NCBI RefSeq assembly: GCF_003072125.1
Contig: NZ_QCYH01000003.1
Span: forward strand, 7,501 to 71,500
DNA from: Pelagivirga sediminicola
Lineage (GTDB): Bacteria; Pseudomonadota; Alphaproteobacteria; Rhodobacterales; Rhodobacteraceae
Direction of reading: 5' to 3'
DNA length: 64,000 bases
The notes beneath the pieces are model-generated. The model saw only the letters and a list, made by a program, of their open reading frames with translations. It was not told the origin of the DNA and ran no database searches. Positions 56,367 through 64,000 of this stretch are shown here, piece by piece. Numbering within the stretch: the first letter of the stretch is position 1; every line of letters starts with the position of its first letter. The position numbers were made by a program, and so were the translations under genes.

Positions 56367-58548
56367 TGCGCGGCGGCGTGTCCAGCATCTCACCGATCTG
56401 AACGGCGGGAATGCCCCCGGCGGCCAGCGTCTGCAGGGCCTGCGCCGCATCGTCGGGCGCCAGCGCGGCCAGAAATCCGCCGGCGGTCTGCGGATCGAAC
56501 AGGATCTCGCTGCGCGCGGCATCGTCCAGCCCGGTCAGGGCGGGCGCGGCCCATGCGCGATTGGCCTCGTGCAGGGACGATCTGTGCCCGGCATCCAGCA
56601 ACGCCTGCGCACCCTCCAGCAGCGGCAGACGGCCTACGTCCAGCGCAGCGCCGCACCCGCTGGCGCGGCAGATCGCCAACAGGTGCCCGGCGATGCCGAA
56701 GCCGGTGACATCTGTCATCGCATGCGCCGATATCAGGCTCTGTGCGGCGGTTTCGGGGCTGCTCGCCATATGGTCTAGCGCGCCGCGCACCACGTCGCCA
56801 TCCGCGGCGCCGCGCATGTCTGCGGCCAGGATCACGCCGGTGCCCAGCGCACCGGTCAGGATCAGATGGTCGCCGGGGCGCGCACCATCCAGACCGATGG
56901 GCGCGCGCCCCTCCGGCATGAGGCCCGTGACGGTGAAGCCGATGGTCAGCTCGGCGCCCTGCGTGGTGTGGCCGCCGATGATCTCGGCGCCCGCGGCGGC
57001 CATGACATCCTGTGCGGCGGCCATGATTTCGGCCAGCGTGCGGGCCTGAAGCGGGCCGCTCATGCGCGGCAGCACGAGGTTCAGCAGCGCCGCCTGCGGC
57101 GCCGCGCCCATGGCCCAGATATCGCCCAGCGCATGCAGCGCGGTGATGCGCGTCATCTGCCACGGATCGGCGGTGAAGGCGCGCAAATGGTCGGTGCTGA
57201 TGACCTGCACCCGCCCGCCGATCCGCAGCGCGCCGGCATCATCGCCGGGGCGGATCAGCACATCGCCGCGCTGGCCGGTGCGCGCGCCTGCAAGCGCGGC
57301 ATTCAGCGCCTCGGGGCCGACCTTGGCACCGCAGCCGCCGCAGATCATGGGGTGATCGGACAGCTCCTGCGCCGCGCCCTGCGCCGTCTCGCGCGGCAGC
57401 GGCGCGGGCGGCATGGCGGGCAGGTCGCGGAATTTCTGCATGAAGCGCTGGTCGATCCGGTCCTTCCAGTGCCAGAGGCCGGGAAGGTGCAGGCCCATTG
57501 GGCCGCGATCGGCGATGGCGGCCTTTCGGCCCAGCGAGATCAGCTTGAGATAGTGCTTTTGCGGCTCGAACCGGCGGGTTTGGCCCTGTTCGGTGAGCGC
57601 GGCGCGCAGGTTTGCATGCAGGACGGGCGCGGCGCGGACGGCGTAGACACCGGCCTTGGCGCGCGGCGCGTGGGTGAGATAGGCGCAATCGCCGACGGCA
57701 AAGATGGCGAGGTCCGAAATGCTGCGCAGATCGGCGCCGACGTCGATGAAGCCATCCGTCAATGCCAGCCCCGTCTGCTCCAGCCAAGGCCACGGGCGCG
57801 CGCCCGCCGCACTGACGCAGAGTGCCGCCGGAATGCGCGTGCCGCCTGCCAATGTGACACTGTCGCAGGTGATTTCGCCGATTTCCGCCCGCTCGGTCAC
57901 CGCGATGCCCGCCTGCCGCATCTGCGCACGCAATAGCCGCGCGGTGTTGGCGGCCACCCCGGTCAGCGCGTCACCGATGTCGATGACATGCACGCGGGGT
58001 GCGGCATGCACCTGCGAGAGGCGGTGATGCATCGCCAGTGCCAGCTCGACCCCCGCCACACCGCCGCCGAGGACGGCGCAATCGGGCGGGCTGTCGCCGC
58101 TTTGAACCCGCGCGACGAACCGCGCCCAGCGGTCGGCATAGGGCCCGAGCGGTTTGGCCGCGATGCCATAGTCCTCGAACCCGGGCAGATCCAAGGGTGC
58201 CGAGGTGATGCCGATGTCGATGGAAAGCACGTCATAGGCCACGTCGGGGCGCCCCTCGACGCGCACCCGGCGCGCGGCGCGGTCGATGCCGGTGGCGCGC
58301 CCGACGATCAGGCGCGCGCCGGCGAAACGCGCGAGGCGCCCAAGGTCGATGTCGAGCGCCCCTCGCGGATAATGGCCTGCGATGTGGCCGGGCAACATGC
58401 CGGTATAAGGCGCCTTTGGGTTCGGATCGATCAGCGTCAGGCGCGCGCCGGGCAGCGGGCGCATGCCCCATTTGCGCAGGACCAGCGCGTGGGCATGGCC
58501 GCCGCCGATCAGCACCAGATCACGTGTGAGGGGGATATCGCCGTTCAT
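56353..58548 (-). CDS. selD: Fused pyridine-nucleotide-disulfide oxidoreductase/selenide, water dikinase
   Basis: 731 residues from ATG 58548 (MNGDIPLTRDLVLIGGGHAH), with GGCGGA upstream; the ATG at 58599 has no ribosome site. Residues about 8-385 are an NADH dehydrogenase-like flavoprotein (GGGHAHALV; CAVLGGGVAGVELALAM; VGDCAYL). SelD follows from about 398: MICGGCGAKVGPEALN contains the catalytic Cys (Cys403 or Cys406, not selenocysteine), then the ATP-binding GDDAGALRI. It makes selenophosphate, here coupled to a redox domain. The fusion is known in other bacteria. It supplies the convergent mnmH. Confidence 0.93.
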   Translation of the reverse strand: MNGDIPLTRDLVLIGGGHAHALVLRKWGMRPLPGARLTLIDPNPKAPYTGMLPGHIAGHYPRGALDIDLGRLARFAGARLIVGRATGIDRAARRVRVEGRPDVAYDVLSIDIGITSAPLDLPGFEDYGIAAKPLGPYADRWARFVARVQSGDSPPDCAVLGGGVAGVELALAMHHRLSQVHAAPRVHVIDIGDALTGVAANTARLLRAQMRQAGIAVTERAEIGEITCDSVTLAGGTRIPAALCVSAAGARPWPWLEQTGLALTDGFIDVGADLRSISDLAIFAVGDCAYLTHAPRAKAGVYAVRAAPVLHANLRAALTEQGQTRRFEPQKHYLKLISLGRKAAIADRGPMGLHLPGLWHWKDRIDQRFMQKFRDLPAMPPAPLPRETAQGAAQELSDHPMICGGCGAKVGPEALNAALAGARTGQRGDVLIRPGDDAGALRIGGRVQVISTDHLRAFTADPWQMTRITALHALGDIWAMGAAPQAALLNLVLPRMSGPLQARTLAEIMAAAQDVMAAAGAEIIGGHTTQGAELTIGFTVTGLMPEGRAPIGLDGARPGDHLILTGALGTGVILAADMRGAADGDVVRGALDHMASSPETAAQSLISAHAMTDVTGFGIAGHLLAICRASGCGAALDVGRLPLLEGAQALLDAGHRSSLHEANRAWAAPALTGLDDAARSEILFDPQTAGGFLAALAPDDAAQALQTLAAGGIPAVQIGEMLDTPPRITLR

Positions 58549-58663
58549 ATCCGCCAAGGATTTGCCCCAGATCGCCGCAACTGTCGAGAGCCAAGCCATT
58601 GACGCGCAGCGCCATCCGCATCAAACCGGAGCCCGACTCTAACACGCGAGGAGCGGGCACGTC

Positions 58664-59656
58664 ATGTCGGGCGACGATCAGCAGAGCAAAAGGCACGGCA
58701 CGGGCGGCGGCGCCGCGCAGGTCGCGCGCGATGTCCTGACGCTGGAGGCGGACGCGCTGCACCAGTTGGCAGATGCGCTGCCCGAGGATTTCGGCGCGGC
58801 GGTGGATCTGATCCTTGGCACGGCGGGGCGCGTGATCGTCTCGGGCGTCGGCAAGTCGGGGCATGTGGGCCGCAAGATCTCGGCCACGTTGGCCAGCACG
58901 GGCACGCCCAGCTATTTTGTCCATGCCGGCGAGGCGAGCCACGGCGATCTGGGGATGATCACCAAGGGCGATGTCTGCCTGCTGATGTCCAATTCCGGCG
59001 AGACGCCGGAGCTGTCGGACGAGATTGCCTATTGCGCGCGGTTCGGCATTCCGATGATCGGCATGTCCAGCAAGCCGTCCAGCACGCTGATGAAGGCGGC
59101 GCAGCTGCGCCTGACGCTGCCGCCGGTGCCGGAAGCTTGCCCGATGGGCATGGCGCCGACCACTTCCACGACCATGATGATGGCGCTGGGCGATGCGCTG
59201 GCGGTGGCGCTGATGCGCGCGCGCGGTTTCGAGGTGGCGCATTACCGCGATTTTCATCCCGGCGGCAAGCTGGGCGCACAGATGAGCCGGGTGGCGGACC
59301 TGATGCACGGGCAGGATTCGCTGCCCCTTGTCGCGCCGGATATGGGGATGCAGGAAACGCTGCTGACGATGTCGGCCAAGAATTTCGGCATCGCGGCCGT
59401 GACGGATGCAGGCGGCACGTTGTTCGGGATCATCACCGACGGCGATTTGCGCCGCAACATGGATCATCTGCTGGAGAGCACGGCCGGCGCGATCGCCACG
59501 CGCAAGCCGGTGACCGTCACGCCCGACACGCTGGCCGCCAGCGCGCTGGCGCTGATGAACGAGCGCGAGATCTCGGTCCTGCTGGTGGTGGACGAGGGGC
59601 GCCGCCCTGTGGGTGTGCTGCATATCCACGACTGCCTGCGCGCCGGAGTGGCCTGA
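58664..59656 (+). CDS. kdsD: D-arabinose 5-phosphate isomerase (KdsD/KpsF/GutQ family)
   Basis: 330 residues. SIS domain with IVSGVGKSGHVGRKISATLAS and LLMSNSGETPELSD; two CBS domains follow (about 200-330, with GIITDGDLRRNMD). It converts D-ribulose 5-phosphate to D-arabinose 5-phosphate, the first step to KDO. It precedes kdsB by 66 bases; together with kdsB and kdsA it forms a KDO module for LPS or capsule. Confidence 0.93.
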   Translation: MSGDDQQSKRHGTGGGAAQVARDVLTLEADALHQLADALPEDFGAAVDLILGTAGRVIVSGVGKSGHVGRKISATLASTGTPSYFVHAGEASHGDLGMITKGDVCLLMSNSGETPELSDEIAYCARFGIPMIGMSSKPSSTLMKAAQLRLTLPPVPEACPMGMAPTTSTTMMMALGDALAVALMRARGFEVAHYRDFHPGGKLGAQMSRVADLMHGQDSLPLVAPDMGMQETLLTMSAKNFGIAAVTDAGGTLFGIITDGDLRRNMDHLLESTAGAIATRKPVTVTPDTLAASALALMNEREISVLLVVDEGRRPVGVLHIHDCLRAGVA

Positions 59657-59722
59657 GCGGCGCGATTGCCGAGCCGCCTGCGGTATGCTCTAACGCGACC
59701 GACACAGCAGCCAAGGCCCGCC

Positions 59723-60511
59723 ATGAAAACCGTCATCTTCATTCCCGCCCGCTATGCCTCGACCCGCTTTCCGGGCAAGCCGCTGGTGGAACTGCGCCAG
59801 AAGGACGGCAGCATGCGCAGCCTGATCCGCATGAGCTGGGACGCGGCTTGTGCCATTGAAGGAGTCGATGCCGTTTACGTGGCCACCGATGACGCGCGCA
59901 TTGCCGAACATGCGCGCGGGTTCGGCGCCGAGGTGGTGATGACATCCGAGGCCTGCGAGAACGGCACGGCGCGCTGCGCCGATGCGCTGGCGCAGCTCAG
60001 CGAGGCACCCGATCTGGTGGTGAATTTCCAGGGTGATGCGCCACTGACGCCCCCGTGGTTCGTGGAAAAGCTGATTGCGGCGATGAAGGCCGATCCGACT
60101 GTTTCCATGGCCACCCCGGTGCTGCGCTGTGACCGCCAGACCTATGAGAATTTCGTCGAGGACCGGCAGAACGGCCGCGTCGGCGGCACCACGGCGGTGT
60201 TCGACAGGTGTATGAACGCGCTTTATTTCTCCAAAGAGGTGCTGCCCTACATCGCCCCCGGCAAGCTGCCCGAGCCGATCCCGGTCTTTCACCATGTCGG
60301 CGTCTATGGCTACCGGCCCGGTGCGCTGAAATCCTATGTCGAGGCGCCGGTATCGGAGCTGGAGACGCTCGAAGGGCTGGAGCAGCTGCGCTTCCTCGCG
60401 TCCGGCATCCCGGTCCGCTGCGTCGAGGTGGACGCGCGCGGGCGGGTGTTCTGGGAGCTGAACAACCCCGGCGACGTCGCCCGCATCGAGGCGGCATTGG
60501 AGGCACAATGA
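59723..60511 (+). CDS. kdsB: 3-deoxy-manno-octulosonate cytidylyltransferase
   Basis: 262 residues from ATG 59723 ([20 protein letters not shown]); the longer frame to 59666 is not needed. The nucleotide loop is [14 protein letters not shown] and the acceptor region [11 protein letters not shown]. It activates KDO to CMP-KDO. Its stop overlaps the kdsA start by four bases (60508-60511). Confidence 0.95.
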   Translation: MKTVIFIPARYASTRFPGKPLVELRQKDGSMRSLIRMSWDAACAIEGVDAVYVATDDARIAEHARGFGAEVVMTSEACENGTARCADALAQLSEAPDLVVNFQGDAPLTPPWFVEKLIAAMKADPTVSMATPVLRCDRQTYENFVEDRQNGRVGGTTAVFDRCMNALYFSKEVLPYIAPGKLPEPIPVFHHVGVYGYRPGALKSYVEAPVSELETLEGLEQLRFLASGIPVRCVEVDARGRVFWELNNPGDVARIEAALEAQ

Positions 60512-61353
60512 TCGAAACACGCAGCATCACCATTGGCGATATTTCCATCGGGGCAAGGCATCCCTTTGCGCTGATCACCGGGCCGTGCCAGTTGGAAAGC
60601 CTTGAACATGCCCGCATGATGGCCGGGCGGATTGCCGAGGCTTGCGAGGCGACCGGCACGAAGTTCATCTTCAAGGCGAGTTACGACAAGGCGAACCGGT
60701 CGTCCCTGTCCACCCAGCGCGGGCTGGGGATGGACGAGGGGCTGAGCATCCTTGCCAAGATCCGCGATGAATTCGGCTGCCCGGTGCTGACCGATGTGCA
60801 TGATGCGCATCAATGCGCGCCTGCGGGCGAGGTGGTGGATGTGATCCAGATCCCCGCGTTCCTGTGTCGGCAGACCGATCTGCTGCTGGCCGCGGGCGAG
60901 ACGGGCTGTGCGATCAACGTCAAGAAGGGGCAGTTTCTGGCGCCTTGGGACATGGGCAACGTCGCGGGCAAGATCGCCAGCACCGGGAACGAGCGGATCA
61001 TGCTGTGCGATCGCGGCACATCGTTCGGCTATAACACGCTGGTCAGCGATTTTCGCGGCCTGCCGACCATGGCGCGCACCGGCTATCCAGTGGTTTTTGA
61101 TGCGACCCATTCGGTGCAGCAGCCCGGCGGGCAAGGCACGACATCAGGTGGCCAGCGCGAATTTGCGCCGGTTCTGGCGCGCGCGGCAGTCGCGGTGGGG
61201 GTTTCGGCGCTGTTCATCGAGACGCATGAAGACCCCGATAACGCGCCCAGCGACGGGCCGAACATGATCCCGGTGGACAAGATGCAGGCACTGATCGGGC
61301 AGTTGCGCGGCCTGGACGATCTGACCAAGAGCCAGGACGACATCGCGCTGTAA
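60508..61353 (+). CDS. kdsA: 3-deoxy-8-phosphooctulonate synthase (KDO 8-phosphate synthase)
   Basis: 281 residues from ATG 60508. [37 protein letters not shown] and [13 protein letters not shown] are the conserved segments. It condenses PEP and arabinose 5-phosphate. The upstream frame from 60208 is not used. Coupled to kdsB. Confidence 0.96.
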   Translation: MIETRSITIGDISIGARHPFALITGPCQLESLEHARMMAGRIAEACEATGTKFIFKASYDKANRSSLSTQRGLGMDEGLSILAKIRDEFGCPVLTDVHDAHQCAPAGEVVDVIQIPAFLCRQTDLLLAAGETGCAINVKKGQFLAPWDMGNVAGKIASTGNERIMLCDRGTSFGYNTLVSDFRGLPTMARTGYPVVFDATHSVQQPGGQGTTSGGQREFAPVLARAAVAVGVSALFIETHEDPDNAPSDGPNMIPVDKMQALIGQLRGLDDLTKSQDDIAL

Positions 61354-61382
61354 CGCCCCGGGGTATCAAGCGGAGCCATCAC

Positions 61383-62294
61383 GTGCAGGACAAGTTGACG
61401 CCGCTCACCCTGATGCTTGTCGCGCTGGTGGGCGTGCTGTGGGGGCTGAACTGGCCCGCGGTCAAATTCATGCTGACCGATGTGCCGCCCTTCACGCTGC
61501 GCGCGGCGGGATTTACCGGCGGCGCGGCGGTCTTGCTGTTGATCTTGCGGGGGCTGGGGCATGGCCTGATGCCGCAGCGGGGCGAGACGTTGCCGATCAT
61601 GGCGGCGGGGCTGTTCGTGCTCTTTGGGTTCAACATATTCGCGGCGCTGGGGCAGCTTTTCACCGAAGCGTCGCGCGCGGCGATCATCGCCTACACCATG
61701 CCCGCGATGACGGCGGTTCTGGCGTCGGTGTTTCTGGGCGATCCCCTGACCGGGCGGCGCATCCTTGCGGTGCTGATCGGGCTGGCCGGGCTGGGCGTGC
61801 TGGCCTCGGCGGATTTTGCGGCGCTGATCGCGTCGCCACTGGGGCCGACATTGATGCTGCTTGCGGCGCTTTCATGGTCTGTCGGAAATGTGCTGGTGCA
61901 GGGGCGGCAATGGTCGCTGAGCCCATTGGCGCTGACCTTCTGGTTCTTCGTTCTGTCGATGGTTCTGGCCTGGCCGCTGGCGCTGTGGCTGGAGCCGCCG
62001 AGCGCGCGGCACCTGCCGCCGCTGCCGGTGGTCGCGGTCTTTGCCTTCCACGTCGCGGGGCCAATGGCGACATGCTATCTGCTCTGGGCGGTGCTGCTGC
62101 GGCGCCTGCCTGCCACGGTGGCCGCGATCTCGATCCTGACGGCGCCGACGGTGGGCGTGCTGTCGTCGATCTGGCTGCTGGGCGAGCCTGTGTCGTGGCA
62201 GAAAATCGTGGCGCTGGCGCTGATCGTGCTGTCGATCACCATCACGCTGTCCGGGCGCAAGGCCGGGGTGCCGCCGCAGAAACACAACAGCTAG
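61383..62294 (+). CDS. EamA/DMT-family transporter
   Basis: 303 residues from GTG 61383, with CGGAG 7 bases upstream. About ten helices; repeated EamA units start near GVLWGLNWPAVKFML and near ALSWSVGNVLVQG. It exports or imports a metabolite; no substrate is suggested by neighbours. It follows kdsA by 29 bases and may be co-transcribed. Confidence 0.88.
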   Translation: MQDKLTPLTLMLVALVGVLWGLNWPAVKFMLTDVPPFTLRAAGFTGGAAVLLLILRGLGHGLMPQRGETLPIMAAGLFVLFGFNIFAALGQLFTEASRAAIIAYTMPAMTAVLASVFLGDPLTGRRILAVLIGLAGLGVLASADFAALIASPLGPTLMLLAALSWSVGNVLVQGRQWSLSPLALTFWFFVLSMVLAWPLALWLEPPSARHLPPLPVVAVFAFHVAGPMATCYLLWAVLLRRLPATVAAISILTAPTVGVLSSIWLLGEPVSWQKIVALALIVLSITITLSGRKAGVPPQKHNS

Positions 62295-62504
62295 ACAAGC
62301 GGAATTTCCTGTTGCCATAGCCCTAAAACAGCACCGGCCTCCGGCGCCCTTTCTTGGGCGGGCGCGCTTTTGCCGCGACCGAGGCGCTGGAGCGTGCTAA
62401 CCTTCGGCGCCGCTGATTTCGTCCGTGACGCCGAGACCCGTGACCGTTATCTGGGTGTGGGCGTCTGACGCCGCCCTGCCCTGCATCATCCGAAGGAGGC
62501 ATCA

Positions 62505-64000
62505 CATGCGCATCGTTGCAGCGCGGTTCAACCACGAAACCAACACGTTCTCGCCGGTCAAGACGCCGCTGGAGGCCTTCGCGCCCCTGCACGGGCAGGC
62601 GGCGCTGGACTTCGGGCGCGGCTCGGCCACCGCTTTTGGCGCGTTCATCGAATACGCCGAGGCCGAGGGCGCCGAGTTGATCACGCCGCTCTCGGCGACG
62701 GCCAATCCCAGCGGACCGGCCACCGCGGAGGTGTTCGAGGCGCTGGCGGGTCCGATCGTGGAGGCGGCGCAAGGCGGCTGCGATGCGATCCTGCTGGATC
62801 TGCATGGCGCAATGGTGGCGGACGGCATCGACGATTGCGAGGGCGAGTTGCTGGCGCGCGTGCGGGCGGCGGCACCCGGCGTTCCGCTGGGCGTGGCGCT
62901 GGATCTGCATGGCAATATCACGCCGCGGATGGTGGAGAATTGCGATTGCATCGTCGGGTTCAAGACCTATCCACATATCGACATGTTCGAGACCGGGCGT
63001 CACGTGACCCGGATCGTGGATGCGATGCTGCACAAGGGCCTGCGGCCCAAGATGGCGCTGAGCCATCCCCCGATCCTTGCCCATACGCTGAAGATGAACA
63101 CCGAAGAGCCATGCCTGATGACCGATCTGATCGCCGCCGCGCGGGACGGCGAGGCGCGCGGCGGGTTGCATGCCGCGACGATCTTTGGCGGGTTTCCCAT
63201 CGCCGATCTGGCTGAGACGGGCGTATCCATCGTGACGGTGGCCGAGGGCGCCGACGCCGCGCAGGATCTGGCCGATGATCTGGCGCGCATGGCCTGGGAG
63301 GGGCGCGAGGGGTTCGTCTATGACGAGGCACCGCTGGCCACATCGCTGGCCGAGGCAGTGCGCGCCGCCGATGGGCCCGGCGAGGGGCCGGTTCTGCTGC
63401 TGGATCATGGCGATAACTGCATGTCGGGCGGCACCTGCGACACGGTCGATGTGCTGCGCGCGGCGCTGGAGGCCGGAATGAGCGGCATCATCGCCGGGCC
63501 GATCTGCGATCCCGAAACCGTGGCGCAGATGATCGCTGCCGGCACGGGCGCGGCGATCATGGTGGATCTGGGCAACAAGGTGCCGCTGCCCGGCTTTGCG
63601 CCAAAGGCGCCGCTGACGCTGACCGGGACGGTGGGACAGATCAGTGACGGAACCTATGTGGTCAGCGGGCCGATTTACACCGGACAGACCTGCCGCATGG
63701 GCCGCGCCGCCGTGCTGGAGACGGGCGGTGCATTGGTGCTGGTGACGGAATTGCCGCATGAGCCATGGGATCTGGGCGTGTTCGGCTGCGCAGGGATCGA
63801 CCCGATCGAGGCGCGCTTCCTGATCCTGAAATCGCGGATGTATTGCCGCCCGGTCTTTGCGCCACTCTCGCGCGCGCTGGTGGAATGTGCGAGTGAGGGG
63901 ATCACAAGCTCGAACTTCGATCTTTTCCCGTTCGAGAAACTGCAAAGGCCGATCTTCCCGCTGGACCGCGATATGCGCTGGTCGCCGGGGCGGAACACAT
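62505..64000 (+). CDS. M81-family (MlrC-like) metallopeptidase, cut by the window end
   Basis: About 498 codons are visible from ATG 62505, with AAGGAGG at 62493-62499, and the frame is still open at 64000. The start MRIVAARFNHETNTFSPVKT, AILLDLHGAMVADG, ALDLHGNITPRMV and PHIDMFETG match the MlrC (microcystin-linear hydrolase)-type zinc peptidases. The family acts on peptides, amides or unknown cyclic substrates. The C-terminal part is incomplete. The 210-base spacer upstream (62295-62504) shows no other clear feature. Confidence 0.85.

Noticed and set aside
62323-63945. 540-residue minus frame opposite the M81 peptidase
   Set aside because: Antisense shadow; the plus frame has MlrC motifs and a strong ribosome site.

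Overview
The window is high-GC DNA from an alphaproteobacterium, most likely a marine or soil member of the Rhodobacteraceae (Roseobacter-like). The evidence is the protein families and their wording (a DinB with an N-terminal zinc ribbon, the 41-residue L36, the NDUFA9-like gene beside uppP and gltDB, KDO and SelU genes, TRAP and PotABCD-type transporters) and short intergenic repeats of a kind I associate with that group. It reads as ordinary chromosome: no phage, transposase, CRISPR or plasmid gene was recognised, and no gene-free stretch exceeds about 300 bases.

Layout. 1-3918 (minus): a surface-glycan operon with a hydrolase/GT2 fusion, a sulfotransferase and a glycosyltransferase cut by the left edge. 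4189-5838 (plus): a stand-alone membrane-anchored FMN glutamate-synthase-like protein. 5858-19814: a hydantoin/N-carbamoyl amino acid utilisation locus. A nine- or ten-gene minus operon encodes an ABC importer, an amidohydrolase, a DUF1028 protein, an FAD oxidoreductase, hydantoinase, hydantoin racemase and a MATE exporter. It faces a LysR regulator (also minus) and a plus-strand D-carbamoylase plus a second DUF1028 gene. 19897-26581: housekeeping genes (clpB with a heat-shock-type promoter, a 99-residue unknown, pyrF, dinB, an N-formylglutamate amidohydrolase, tRNA-Val, rpmJ). 26654-30936: BenE-type transporter, DadA-like oxidoreductase, FMN reductase, LysR. 31065-35940: xseA, PfpI-family gene, purD, bestrophin, 2Fe-2S ferredoxin.

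36115-44983: an RpiR regulator faces a seven-gene plus operon made of a second, divergent N-formylglutamate-amidohydrolase-like protein, a complete TRAP transporter, a glutamine-synthetase-family ligase, an aldehyde dehydrogenase and an iron-type alcohol dehydrogenase, closed by a strong terminator. I read it as a possible gamma-glutamylation route for an imported amino alcohol or amine; the substrate is unknown. 45089-53448 (minus): gltD, a GFA-family gene and gltB joined by ATGA overlaps, preceded by uppP and an NDUFA9-like gene. 53621-64000: tRNA-Leu, manC, mnmH converging on a fused oxidoreductase-SelD, then kdsD/kpsF-kdsB-kdsA, a DMT permease and an M81 (MlrC) metallopeptidase cut by the right edge.

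The most interesting material is (i) the complete D-hydantoin pathway with two unlike DUF1028 genes and LysR-type palindromes, (ii) the TRAP/GS/ALDH/ADH/deformylase-like operon, (iii) the hydrolase-GT fusion beside a sulfotransferase, (iv) the GFA gene lodged between gltD and gltB behind competing hairpins, and (v) short dispersed repeats, one of which supplies the stop codon of two unrelated genes. All calls come from reading the sequence; no database search was run.
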